A DNA stretch of 64,000 nt from Lasioglossum baleicum (lineage: Eukaryota > Arthropoda > Insecta > Hymenoptera > Halictidae). The stretch lies in the NCBI RefSeq assembly GCF_051020765.1, contig NC_134943.1:3472001-3536000 (forward strand), read 5' to 3'. Positions 49,331 to 61,149 of this stretch are shown piece after piece (the stretch's first letter is position 1; each line of letters starts with the position of its first letter). The translations under genes were made by a program, and so were the position numbers. Below the pieces are notes generated by a model that saw nothing but the letters and a program-made list of their open reading frames with translations, did no database searches and was not told where the DNA came from.

Positions 49331-51157
49331 ATCCCTTTCATTAGGAAATCAGCGAGTATGATTACTCGAAGTCATTCAAGGTTACAGACAGTGGAAATAT
49401 TGAGTGACAGTCGACAATTGTTTCATTGAGATTTAATATTTGTATTTGTCTTCCAGTTCAACATCAAACACTGTGATTGGAGTTCATTTTATAAAGTAGT
49501 TGTAGTCATCGTTTTGCCCACAATCAATAAACTGAAGTCACTCCGTGTGGACTACTACTGATTATAAAGCAAACAAACGTAGAGTTTTAGATACTTATCG
49601 GTCACACACAAAAAGGGACACGTTCAGAAGTCGACCAGAAATTTGCATTGCGATGATTCCCTGTCGATGATCTCGAGAAAAGTATCATGACAAGATCGTA
49701 AACTATAAAACTATATGTCTTCTGTACATGTTGCATCGACAAAAACGTTCTCATGGTGGCGTGCCTTGCGTTAGACGGTATTTATGTTGTGCAACTGGAA
49801 CATCTTGAACAACCGTGTGCTATGAAATAGGGTTCTGAAGCGATACGGGAATTTTTATTCAGTTTTTACACGTGCTACGCCTAAGTTGCTGCGGGGCTAC
49901 ACTGGTTTATGATTTCGAGATCACCGGCAAGTTAATAAAACTGTCCGAACTATTAACAATCGGCAGAGTAACCTGTCATCGCAGTGATCCTCGAAGTACA
50001 CAAACATTTTCCGACTCGTCAGATTGGATAAATACTGTTTATTCACGTCAAGAAAATTAATCTTGCGATACACAATGTAATTCCTCATTTTATTTACCAC
50101 TCTTATTTTCTACCTATATTAACAGGATATATTTATATCTAAACAAATTATGGAAAATTATGGATACCTAAAAAAATGTTGGAATCCCACAACAGCTTAG
50201 TAAAATACGACGAAGCATTACTAATTTGTTTTGTAAATGTGTTTTGTCATTCTCCGTGAAACAGAATCGCTGGAACGTTCTTCCAGAGGCAGGGAATGCT
50301 ATTTTTAAATTCGAGAGCGCACAATGCGAACATAAATCGGCTTTGCAGATTTCCAGAATCCTGCTGCGAAGAAGCATCAGTCGTCTAATATCGTAGTTTC
50401 CAAAAATTTCGACATAACATGAAAGACGATATTACCAGGTGTTTGTATAAACGACAGCCTAATAAATCGAGGAATTCCATCAAATTTATTGACAAGCTGT
50501 ATATCCCACGGCGGAAGGCGTGAAATAATAAGCAGCCATATATTATTAAATGCTCGGTAGAAAAATACTTGGCAAACAAAGGCGAGAGAATAGAAAGGCG
50601 AGAGACGAAGAAAAACATCGACGAGAAATCTCCCACTGACTTGGCAGAGCCTCTTTGTCCGATGCGTAATGCCGATCCAAAGACGCATGCAAAGGATTCT
50701 CTCTCCTCTGGAGGCTCGAAGAACGAGAGGGGATCTCGGCGAGTCGTAAACGTTCGGTTTTAGTGCTCCCAGCAACCGAGACGATCGAAGATGGTCCGAC
50801 CATTTTCTGTTCCGTGTTCAAGCTGTTCAACCGAGATCCATTCGCAGAAGTTGTTCTAGTTGAGGCTGGTATGAAAACGTCTCTCGCTGGGAAAAGGGAT
50901 TGCACGAAAAGGGACTTGAGCGTGTATTTGTCTATCACCTACCCTGATCCCCGAAAAAATCGACACTTACCACCCCTTTTTCAGTCTCTTGACCCCTCTT
51001 TCGCTAAAAACTTGGATAGTTAAACATTTATGGAATTATATAAGCGCTTTTTCCAATTATTTCTGACGTCTTTTAGTTACTGGTAGCATGTTTGTCTTAA
51101 TGTTCATTTGTACGCACTCGCAGAAATCAAAGAGAAATTGTAATGGTAACCTACTAT
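49331..51157. other. Unannotated; long overlapping frames 50377-50938
   Basis: Three minus frames (50377-50775, 132 codons; 50385-50636; 50546-50938, 130 codons) overlap in different registers. None is recognisable. The plus strand at 50260-50350 reads RWNVLPEAG in one frame, which I could not tie to a family. Confidence 0.4.
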
Positions 51158-51167
51158 TCTCTAGGCC

Positions 51168-51266
51168 AGGCATGCACAACTGAACGATTTGGGAGCGCGA
51201 GCTTACTCGGTGAGCCGGGGAGAACTGCATCAGAGCCGCTCTTGGAGCTACGAGTTGTGCATGCCT
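51168..51266 (-). mobile_element. 99-bp sibling of the MULE-like element at 32265-32883
   Basis: Ends AGGCATGCACAACT and its complement give a perfect 14-bp inverted repeat. A 10-bp target duplication flanks it (TCTCTAGGCC at 51158-51167; TCTCTAAGCC at 51267-51276; one mismatch). Read on the minus strand it reproduces the left end of the other copy through CTCGTAGCTCCAAGAGCGG and the right end from CTCCCAAATCG, with most of the interior missing. It has no nested insertion. Confidence 0.88.
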
Positions 51267-51276
51267 TCTCTAAGCC

Positions 51277-54200
51277 CTGAATAATATAAAAATCTTGTTA
51301 AAATTAATTTAAGTTGAGCTGAAAAAATTATACGTAATGTCTAATGATTAGAAATTATGTAGGTTTGTACATTCTTTCATTGAAAAATGTTTGATCCACT
51401 TCATACAATTTTCATGAAGTAATATAAATGTAGGAATTAAGTAATATCGGGGTTAAATAGATAGAAAATTTGTTGCGTCTACTCGATAAACGTATTTTTG
51501 CAATGTTTATGGTAATGGAGTGTTACAGAAAATAAAACGTAACGATTTTTAAGTCCGCACTTGTCTTTAATGAGACTGCAGGCTGAAGATATTTGGATGT
51601 TTGGATTGTATCTCACTTATCTCTGGCAGGAAGCCTGAAGCGCCTTCTGCTCGCCGAGTTTCTCCTTAATGGGCATAAAAGTGTACTTTACTGCCGGTCG
51701 TATAGGAATACCTATAATTTTATTATTTCTTTTATGCATCGCCAAGGAATTACGGTTATAGAGACGATCAACGCTCTTCCTTTGAACACGGTGTACAATC
51801 TGGATCTTCCATGCACAGAAGTGTTCTTACGAATTCCGTCGATCTTCCATTTCATTCGGACGCTTCACAATTTCGTGACCGGTTTTAAATATTACGGTCA
51901 GCAACGAGAAACTTGTTCTTTCATCTACCTATATGGATGATGATGATTAAATAATTAACGACTGTTTCATATTTCTAGTAAGACCATTTCGCGTCTGGTA
52001 GTTTCAGGTAAACAAATCCTTGACATACTAAAAAAGATTCTCTAAAAATATGTACATGTATAATTTTTAACATATTCAAAATGTTCCTTTAAATATCACT
52101 AAATATTTAATTAAAACATTTGGTGTTACAGAAACGTTAAAAACCTTTTGATGTATAACATATACTTAATATGCAATATATATAATTTTATAAAAAATAT
52201 TTACATAGATATAATGTAAATATTATAAAAATACAGTGTACCAAAGACAAGTGTAATTAACAAGCGCAAATTACACGTGCGTTAATATGTACAGTTTTTT
52301 AAATTTATTCCGAGGTACAAAAACTTTTTTTATGGGTATCCAATTACTCTTTTTCTACCGGAGACAACTTCCATAATGAACATTTACATATTTCGTCTGT
52401 GTCATTTTCACGTGGAGTTGTGATTCAGATATTCATATATCATTTACATATGAAGAGTATGATAATTCTTTTCCTCCACCGGGAAGAATGAAAAGTTCCC
52501 GTAATATTATTATCATTTGTGACAGTTAATGTATTCAGAATTCGTCGCGTCGACCTTGTCGAGATTTCCACATGATATTCATGGAATATCTACGTTTACA
52601 ATATTTTTACTTCTCGTACCACTGTAATACTAAATACGAATCTGTCAAATGTTTAAAGGTAGCTCTCGAATTTTGAACATTAAATATGTTTTGGCCTCTG
52701 TAGGTATTATTTCTGTTAAACAGTAACAATTTCCGAATGTTGACAGAATGTTTCATACTTTTTGGCATATTAAAATTGTAATTTTAAAGTCACTTTGGTG
52801 ACAACATTAACAAAGGCACCTCCTACGATTATATGAAAATAATTCTTAGAAAAGTGGAGTTTATTCACATCTTGCGTCAGTACAGGGAAAAAGTTAAAGA
52901 AGACAAACCGGCTATACGGTAAATGCATAAATGTGGTTTCTAAAATACAATGTAAATACGAGCTAGCTAGCCTTGAATACGAACATCATCTTCACCTGCC
53001 TTTTAAATCGAGAGGCGTAGCTTTCCACCATAACCTGCACGCAGTAAAGGCCACAACATCAAGAAATCACGTTATATAAAAATCTTTATACAAAAAGCGC
53101 CAAACATAAGCAGCTGGAAACGTTATCAGTAGACTAGGTTCTATACGTTTATGAAAAATACGAACATCTGCAATTTAACTAATTAAAAATTATAGAAATA
53201 AATTCGTAATTGTAAGTGACCCCTATTTCTTGCAAACTTTTATTCTGCACAAGAATCCGCAACCCCAGTATCCGAACATAAAAATTTGAATAGTTAAATT
53301 ACACCTATTTAATATTCAAAAAAGTAACAATTTAAAATTAGCCATTTCTATAAAAAGAAATTTCTTCGCAATGATTCGACACGATCGTTGGGAAAAATAG
53401 TTTTCTGGTTCCCAGATTTTCGTCGGGCAGCCTATTTGTCAGCCATCGCAGGCTCTCGGTTCTTGTAACGTAAGCGCGTTATCATTTTACACAATCTTCG
53501 AAGTCGAGACCAATGGACTGGGGCCGCAGATCATTAATCTACGCAGTGACAAGTACGCGCATCAGGCATCGTCTCGGAGCGTGTTATCTCCGATCTGAAA
53601 AGATTCGCAGCGCGTCTGTTGCTCCTCTTTTTCCTGAAAAATTGCAACTCCGCCACCCGTGTCTGTATCGCGATCCACAAAGAGAGAGGAGAGCCCTCGC
53701 GGTATAAATTCACGCGTCACTGGCGAACGGTAAACCATCCCTATCAATATTCCCCGGAAAACAGGTAGCTCCGTGGCTTTCTTATTTCTCCAGCTTCCGA
53801 TGGCTAAGATGGATCGGCTGAAACAAAGCCGGGGGAGACGTTTCTTTTCTCTGAAAACTCTGGCACGATGAGTTGTATCCCGCGATCGACCACGGGAATT
53901 TGCATTCAATGCAATAACTTATCGGCCAGCTAAAAATGTGGCAACGGAGAGCCTTTCGATGTATCTTGATTAATAACTAGGAAGCCATGCGTGCCACCTC
54001 AATACTCTGTTCCCCGTGTTTCAAGAACACGATGAATTATCGTATTCGATGGGGAACGTATGCAGGAATCCCAGGAACGCTTTTTCAACCGGAAAATTAT
54101 TTCGTATCATTCCCTCGTCCGCGACCGGCCACGATGTCAAATGATCGGTGTCACTTACAGAATGAACCTCTTCTATTACGGAACAATGCTTCTTGAGCCT

Positions 54201-54537
54201 TCTTACGTGCGATCAAGTTTCTTCAATTTCGCAGGAGCTTTTAAACACTTTGTCCTTCCAACCTTTGCTAAACTGTTTATGATGTGCTCCACGACTTGCC
54301 GTAATAATAATTATTTTTACTAACCCCCGTACAATAACGAGCCAGAATCCTGAAGGATTTTTGCAAGATACAGCAGCTACATATATTTCTTTCTTTCTTT
54401 CATCATTTGAATCAACTGAAAGTAGTGCAATACAATTTTTGGATTACTGTTTATTGTGTCCAATTATTATCAATTGTAAATATAAATGTCATTCTTTTCT
54501 GTTGGGACGGAATAATGTTTTATTCGTTTCCAACCAA
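51277..54537. other. Long unannotated stretch; possible degenerate MITE at 53132
   Basis: AT-rich, with a GC-richer part at 53400-54200. The frames 51593-51940 plus (115 codons) and 53562-53909 minus (115 codons) are unrecognised. TAGACTAGGTTCTATACG, then TTATGAAAAATACG (about 53130-53165), is collinear with the GACTGCGG family's 5' end but too diverged to call. Confidence 0.5.
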
Positions 54538-54609
54538 TGTATCGTTTATTCATAAGAAAAGTGACACAACTCAAAGTATATATTTCTAAAAACAGTATAA
54601 TAATAAATA
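54538..54609 (+). repeat. Dispersed repeat, copy 2 (partner 28654-28722)
   Basis: TTTATTCATAAGAAAAGTG, then ACACAACTCAAAGTATA, aligns with the copy near 28.7 kb over about 70 bp. Outside this stretch the two loci do not align convincingly. Confidence 0.65.
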
Positions 54610-56312
54610 TATAAATTGTGATGTACTTTTTTTTTGTAACTTATGTACATGACTGTTTTGTAAAATTATTGAGGATAATCAAATCGACAGAATGAATTTT
54701 ACTCTGCTCGGACCAAAATGTTTAGTATCGAAAAATCGTTCACTATAATAATGTACTGAAGTTTTTAGATATCTTCCTACGACGCCGTAGATCGTTAAGA
54801 ACTGTTACAACTCGACGTTAACAAGTGTTCAATAGAGTACGAGATGTGCGCAAACTGTTACCGGAAGTGTCTTGCGCAAAAACTCATTAGAGTCCCACCT
54901 GCTATACGACGGCAGTTAGGCTAGCAGTGCCCACGAACGTAATCAACGAAATATGCGTACACGTTTCCAAGGGATAGAATTTATGTGACATTGACGATGC
55001 TTGCCTCCGAAAGTACGTGTATCTAAATGTAATTCTGCAATTATAGTTGTCCTGTTCATTGGTTAATTGCCTGTAGTTTCCTCTTTGCCGGGGAACTTGT
55101 TAGCATAAGCGCAGGGCCGCGTGCACTCGTGTGTGCGTGGACGTGGCGATTTCAAAAGTGGACTCTCGCGAACCGTACCCGGCTACGCGTGAGATAATTA
55201 TTAATTAACTATATAGCAGTTTTATCCTAGTATCGTATAATGAGTACAAGGTTCGTGTTATTAGCTGCCATAAATAACGGCTAGACACCGAGTAACTTAA
55301 ACACAACGAAGCCGAGAAACAGCGAAAAATGACTATTAGTAACTGACGCTCCACCTTCCGGCCATTTTGAAAGAATTGCGCTACAAGAAAAACACGGACG
55401 GACATATGTTAAGCAATACATTGTGCTGGCCACTATGCATGCTTTTTGTTTGTCCTGTGTAATTGAAACAATCCCGAATGCATGTATTATAACGTCTTGG
55501 CTAGGTGTGATAAGCACTGCGTTATTTACGAAGATTATTGAAAAAAGAATGAAATTCCTGAGTGAATAAAATAATTAGAAACATATTGAGTTATTGTATT
55601 ATATCATCTGTAAATTTCTGATAACAAAATGCATTGAAGAAAAGAAATTAGGATGTGAAAATATATGTATTTAAAGCAAGAAAAGTGAAGTTTATATTGT
55701 AAAATGAATTTAGCGTTGGTATTTTAATGAGATAAACATTTGCCGAAGTGAATAGCTAGAAGGTGAACGAGGTTCCACTGCAACCTGGATTGAAGTAGTT
55801 CAAGGAATGCGGTTAATTAGAATATACAGTGTTGCTGACTTACAACAATGTTGTAAATACTCAACGATAAGTGTTCTGATAAGAGTTCTGCCATCTACTC
55901 AGTAGAATTCTTTTACAAGATTTTTCTTAGTTTACGACTCATAACTATTTATTGAAAAGTTTTTATTTTTTGCTGGATAGCATAGATTGTAAATGCATTT
56001 CGGGCCATTTTTCTATAACGGAAGTAAACTTTCTGCAGTTTATAATAGTCAGATTAAAAGAGTGTCGACATTAGACACTTGATTTTATTTATCGCGCATG
56101 ATAAATGAAAAAAATTCGCAACTTCTTCCATAGTTTATGCGAAACGCTCCTATCCTGCGTTTCGCTGGTACGAAGCGTTATGGTCCATAAACTCTAGTAA
56201 AGGTTCACGCATTATAACGCCACACACACATGATCGCAGCGCATCCCTCGCTACCTTTGGAATAGTGAGCGTATACATATAAGATCCGACTAAGATGATC
56301 CTAATAAATATG
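54610..56312. other. Unannotated
   Basis: AT-rich with short frames only and no paired repeat. Confidence 0.55.
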
Positions 56313-56345
56313 TACAAGGTGTTCTATAAGTGCTGGTATACAGAA
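56313..56345 (+). repeat. Short repeat-end-like word (TACAAGGTGTTC)
   Basis: TACAAGGTGTTCTATAAGTG followed by CTGGTATA resembles the start of the fragments at 43930 and 49252. No partner end or duplication was found. Confidence 0.25.
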
Positions 56346-57554
56346 AAACGTTATAAAAATACACCCCCGACATGCAATGTAAAACATGAAAAAATATTTT
56401 TGAGAATTTTCCCAAATGAAAATAACAAATACAAACGACTGTTTTATCCATTAATTTTTGGGAGACGTAGAGCACAGTTTCCACAGCTATAGCAATTTGG
56501 CAACACTTCTGTATACATAGTGAATACACACGATTGATATATGTATGCACTTCTCCGAAACGAGCAAGCTCTCGCTATACGTCAATGTAACTATCGTCCA
56601 AACCTGGCTAACAAACTACAATAAACTAAACGTTTCATAGAGTATGAAAACACCAAAGTGTCCAAAACTATGATGTATGAAAAAACCGACGCGTTTTGAA
56701 ACTCTCGGAAAATTGAATTTTGCAAATACCGACCTAGTTCGGGCGTGAATGATGGAGTTGCTGATTCAGAGCTTGTGGCATTGCCAATTCTCCAGTTTCA
56801 AAGAAACATAGCCAAATTTGAACCGTGAATTGAAAATATTACAAATAAACCACATATTCAGAACATCAATTTAACGATAATAATTATTTACTGAGATTTA
56901 TATTTTTATATTATAAATTTTATTCATACTTAAGCTACCACATATCGGAATTTTTCTTTATCCATTCCCATCGAAATTTATAACATTTTTCAAAAAGTTC
57001 AATAACTCTTTCGATGTCCGTTAAATTCTGATGTCACTATCAATTATAGGACACCGTGTAGATTGATTGCTCGGTATTCCACGGCTCAACGATTTCGCCA
57101 TGGACAGAAACAAAAGAAAACGTTTCGCTAAAAGAGATAGAGCGATCCTGTTGAATGAACAAGTGACTTTTTGAGCTTGCTGTTGATGCAGGCCATTGGA
57201 CGCATTTCGATCGACCAGTATAGCAGAGTGTACACACGCGAGTCTCCCCGAGAGAGAACTAGTTTTCGGATTTTTGCACGGATGCGTATGATTGCGTGCC
57301 TTTCGCAGTCATCTGTTTGAAAGAACGTGAACGTGTTAGGGGATAATACATATAAAACACTCGAGTGCGGCTGTGCATCTGTATAAAGGCCACCTGATCA
57401 TCGACAACGGTTACTGCACACCAACTGGATGATATTTTTCTGTCACGGTCATTAGCGAGCTGGGATTAAGCGCCAAAGTAAAAAGTACTAAAACAATTTC
57501 AAACATTCTTTATACAATATGTATAATTATTATATTTAGTTGTTTTATCAATCA
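56346..57554. other. Unannotated
   Basis: Mixed composition, frames under 90 codons, nothing recognised. Confidence 0.55.
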
Positions 57555-57556
57555 TA

Positions 57557-58545
57557 AGGTGAAGTGGGGTAAGTACGCACTAGTTTTTCTAAAGTTGGAC
57601 TTTAAACTGATGTATTTTCAGTCTGGTATGTAAAAACTTAACCCTCTTGGTATCAAACTGTCATTATGTAAGATTCTAATTTTGCTTGAAAATTATCAGT
57701 TTGATAGGATATTGTACACAGTGTCAGCTAGGACGCACTTGTCCCGAAAAATGGGGCAAGAGCGTCTCCGAGAGTTAAAAATGCTTTCAAACTTGTTTCA
57801 AGTCCTACGGGACAAGAAAAGAATGATTAACAAGCCTGCTATAAAATGCTTTTTATTGCATTAAATCATATTGTTTAGTTTTATAGTTATCCATTTTTAA
57901 ACAAACAAGTACTTTTATGCTGAAATATGAAAGGGGACACATGTGTCGATGAAAACATAGTGTCGGTCAAATCATGTCGATGAAGACATTTGTAGATGAT
58001 TTGACCATGTCGATGAAAACATAGTGTCGACGAAAGTTAATTAATTAAATCGTGTCGATGAAAACATTGTCGGTGAAATGAATTGTCGACGAACCCAGGT
58101 TAACCCATACAGTACGCACTTACCCCACCGTGATAGTACGCACATGCCTCGTGTAGTAATATTTACGGGGCAAGAGCATTTTAGTATTTTTAAATAAATT
58201 TTATATAAAAAATACAATAAAAACGGTTTACTTAACGTAAACCTACATTAATATCATATTTGTTGTACTGACCTAAAATAACAACACAGAATATATTAAC
58301 AACTTGTAAACTATTGCACGTTCAGGGTAATCTCAAAGTTGTACGTGTACCTCGCACGTGACTGTTTGGCATTGGTTGATTTCAGCGAGGTAAACACCTT
58401 TATTCTTGGGCGACATCTATGTCGAATAGTTCATACTAACTTATGCTACATTAATAAATACAAGTTAGAAAAATTTCGTTCATATTATAATAAAAATAAC
58501 CAGTTAATGCACGTGCCCCGTTTACGCACTTACCCCACTCCACCT
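57557..58545. mobile_element. 989-bp TA-flanked element with internal copies of its terminal words
   Basis: AGGTGAAGTGGGGTAAGTAC at 57557 is matched by the complement of AGGTGGAGTGGGGTAAGTGC ending at 58545. TA flanks both ends (57555-57556 and 58546-58547), as in Tc1/mariner. The words GTGGGGTAAG/CTTACCCCAC and ACGCACTT recur inside at 57731-57766 (itself palindromic), 58111-58130 and about 58164. A degenerate minisatellite lies at 57942-58090. The only frame of note (57682-57864, 60 codons) shows no transposase motif, so the element appears non-autonomous. Confidence 0.82.
57942..58090 (+). repeat. Degenerate minisatellite GTGTCGATGAAAACAT
   Basis: Four clear units (starting about 57943, 57974, 58006 and 58051) plus partial ones (GTGTCGGTCAAATC, GTGTCGACGAAAG, TGTCGGTGAAATG) are spaced 31-45 bp apart. 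GTCAAATCATGTCGATG and its complementary GATGATTTGAC also form an inverted pair at about 57965-58005. The repeat lies inside the TA-flanked element. Confidence 0.8.
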
Positions 58546-58666
58546 TAGTCAATATTCCGTAATAGCGAATATTGCTATGGATTTTATTAGCAAATTAGTA
58601 AAAACATTCAATGAAAGACTGCTGTTTGTAACACTATTTGCAATCATATTTAATATCCTGCAATGG

Positions 58667-58800
58667 TCACTGGATTTTATGCATTTACGACAAAAATGAA
58701 TAATAGATCAAATGACAAACAGCGAAGAACAAATGTTTTGATGAATATACGTATAATATATTAACAAAATTTATTAGCATGTCAAGAATATATTAAAATG
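58667..58800 (-). mobile_element. GACTGCGG MITE family, copy G (reverse, truncated)
   Basis: On the plus strand it reads TCACTGGATTTTATGCATTT, then ACGACAAAAATGAATAATAG, which is the complement of the family's 3' end. The internal TTAACAAAATTTATTAG is also collinear. The far (5') end is lost. Confidence 0.75.
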
Positions 58801-60207
58801 CAAACTATAAAAGTATTCAAATTGATTCATTCCATGTAAACCAATGTAGTCGCTAATGTGACCTGATGTTAATGCGACTTTGGAAATAAACCTTGTTAAA
58901 AAAGTAGGTTGGTCGTAACACTGTAACGTATAATATTGATAAAACGCGCATCGTTTGCCATCATGATACTGAATATTTTAAACGACAATTCGTGTAATCC
59001 TGTTTCTTGTATTTTCATTTTATCTTCAACGATTATGTATTGAATAGAGCTAATTTACAAGAGTTATCATTACCATTAATAACAGCAAAATTGTCAATTA
59101 TGTACAAAACAACGTACGTCGAACGCGTGTTTATTCGGGCATGCAAATTTCAGCAAAGTGCACGAACACATTTTCTTGCGTTCGTAAAACAAATTCCAGA
59201 TCACCGCGCATTACTGAACTCGAGAAAACGAATCGTAATTATAGCGATCGTTGGTTGATCAGAGTAAACAGCCATTCACCAGATACGAGAGTCCTTCGTC
59301 TTCGGAGCCACGCACGGTGCGCAGCAAAGCGGCATTTAAATACACGAGCGAGCATTAATATTTCGAGGGCGTGCGTAACACGATAGCGAACTTAGTTTCT
59401 GGAAGATTAAGCGTTAGGTTTTGCAGTCGGAACGGAATACAGTGATTCTCGATGAATGGCTGGTCGTCTTCAAACACGTTGCCGTGTTGGCTGTAGGCGG
59501 CGAGGGATTCGTTGTGCGTAGGCGTATATCGGTTCGCCGATCGCGCATCGTTGTATCCATCATTGACAGATTATTTTATGGTTAAGGAATAGGATAATCG
59601 TCCCGATAAATATTCGGAGGATATAACCGGTATAAATTGTGGCTCTCGTTCTCCGCGAGGCCTGGCACTGGTTGTCTTCCATTCAGATTTTACTGTAACC
59701 GTAATTATTCTTGTCGGGCCGGCTCGTCAATGAGCTCGTATCGCTCGTAGTAATGCGTGCGAGATACTCGCGAGGAGGTAATTGATTAATCTCGCTCGTA
59801 TATCTTTGCCGAGCCTATGAAAATACAGACAACAACCGACGAAAGGCGACTTATCATGCTATCGGGAACAATCCTTGAGACACCGGCTCTCTGGCATCAG
59901 TTTCCTACGTAACCGTTCACTGATCTGATGGATCGTTTTACTGGCCAGATGGACGGTAATCGAATTTCTAGTCGTTCTTGTAATGAATACGACTTTCACA
60001 GTTTCGCACAATCCTCGCGTCCGAGCCGTCTTAATTGAGCTATGCAAGCAGAAATGTCACCGCAACGTATCCCCAGAACAGATTAGAATGTCAATGCTCG
60101 ATCTCAGATAGCGATTAGAATGTCAACGCTGTGTTATGAATTATTGTTGCGTGCCGGATTCATACATAAACTGCTAAACAACTATTACGGCTTCGTACGA
60201 ACTGACC
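58801..60207. other. Unannotated
   Basis: AT-rich to 59230, then moderately GC-rich. Short frames only. A direct repeat of GATTAGAATGTCAA occurs at about 60082 and 60114. Confidence 0.55.
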
Positions 60208-60257
60208 AATTGCGTTGTGTTTACTTGCTAATTGCGTTGTGTTTACTTGCTAATTGC
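60208..60257 (+). repeat. 22-bp tandem repeat, 2.3 copies
   Basis: AATTGCGTTGTGTTTACTTG-CT is repeated without change at 60208-60229 and 60230-60251, followed by a partial third copy. Perfect identity implies recent slippage or duplication. Confidence 0.95.
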
Positions 60258-60523
60258 CTTGTTGCGATTGAATTTATGGACGGGTAGCGAAGTGTCAAGA
60301 TTTACGTCAATCTTTTTAGCGAAGTCGTTCGATCGGAGTGTAAATGTTTTGATGTTAATTTCCTTCCCGCCTGCCTTTTTGTTATGGCTCAAACATTTTT
60401 TTTTTTTGTGAAAAGAAATAGACTAGTGAAACTGTGGGATTTTCCTAAAGCCATTTTACTAAAACATTAGGTAGTCAAGAGAGTGCTTGTCGACATCGTT
60501 AGTAAAAGGAATGGTAATGAATA
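60258..60523. other. Unannotated spacer
   Basis: Nothing recognised apart from a T10 run near 60400. Confidence 0.6.
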
Positions 60524-60657
60524 GACTGCGGATTTTGATGGGTTTATGAAGAAATTAACTGGGTGAAATACAAAACAGTAAAAAATATAAAAAATTAACT
60601 ACTGCTCCCCACAATCGATGCGGAATATTTTTATTTTTCATAGAGATCCGCGCAGTC
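60524..60657 (-). mobile_element. GACTGCGG MITE family, copy H (reverse, internally deleted)
   Basis: The left end GACTGCGGATTTTGATGGG corresponds to the complement of the family's 3' end. The right end, complement of GACTGCGCGGATCTCTATG plus AAAATAAAAATA, corresponds to its 5' end. Both terminal repeats survive. TA precedes the left end; the right flank is TG. At 134 bp it is shorter than intact copies. Confidence 0.85.
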
Positions 60658-61051
60658 TGTTTATGGCCATTAAGCAGCCAGAAATAATAAATTTCGAAAT
60701 CAACCACAATTAGTTGCTAAGTCAGTCAGTCAGTCAGAATCCGGGATCAGGAGGACCATGGACTACTTCGGGGTTGGCAAGGGGCTGACCAGAGGCTGAC
60801 CAGAAGTCATCTAGCCCACCTTTAACAATCTTAAACTCTCGGTCTTGAGTCTTTTAAAAATGTATATTTCTGATTTAAAATTGGTATTCCTCCGATTAGA
60901 GGTCCCTCCGGGACTCTCTCGCGGATGGGGCCGGGAGTGAATACGGGTGTAGCGTCCCCAAGGTACCCGACGCGCTTAGAGGTCGTTGCGTCCACATTTC
61001 GGTTGCTTTGATTTAAGCTGGATTTCCAATTTTCTCTTGTTGGCTCTTAGC
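60658..61051. other. Unannotated; (GTCA)4 at 60721-60737
   Basis: A small GTCA microsatellite and a doubled GGCTGACCAGA word near 60783. No gene or transposon end was recognised. Confidence 0.6.
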
Positions 61052-61149
61052 TTGGCTCTCATGAGCGGCTGTTAGTTCGGCACACGTGTGCGAGATTTCG
61101 CTTTGCTCTCGTGAGCGGGTTAGAGTCGCACTCGTGTGCGAGGTATTCA
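61052..61149 (+). repeat. 50-bp tandem duplication rich in short palindromes
   Basis: The unit TTGGCTCTCATGAGCGGCTG followed by GGCACACGTGTGCGAGAT repeats as TTTGCTCTCGTGAGCGGG and CGCACTCGTGTGCGAGGT. Each unit contains two self-complementary words (GCTC-TGAGC and CACACGTGTG/CACTCGTGTG). The segment might be part of a decayed LTR or a regulatory sequence, but nothing shows which. Confidence 0.7.

Noticed and set aside
50377..50938. Overlapping 130-codon minus-strand frames as exons
   Set aside because: They occupy different registers of the same DNA, and none has a recognisable domain.
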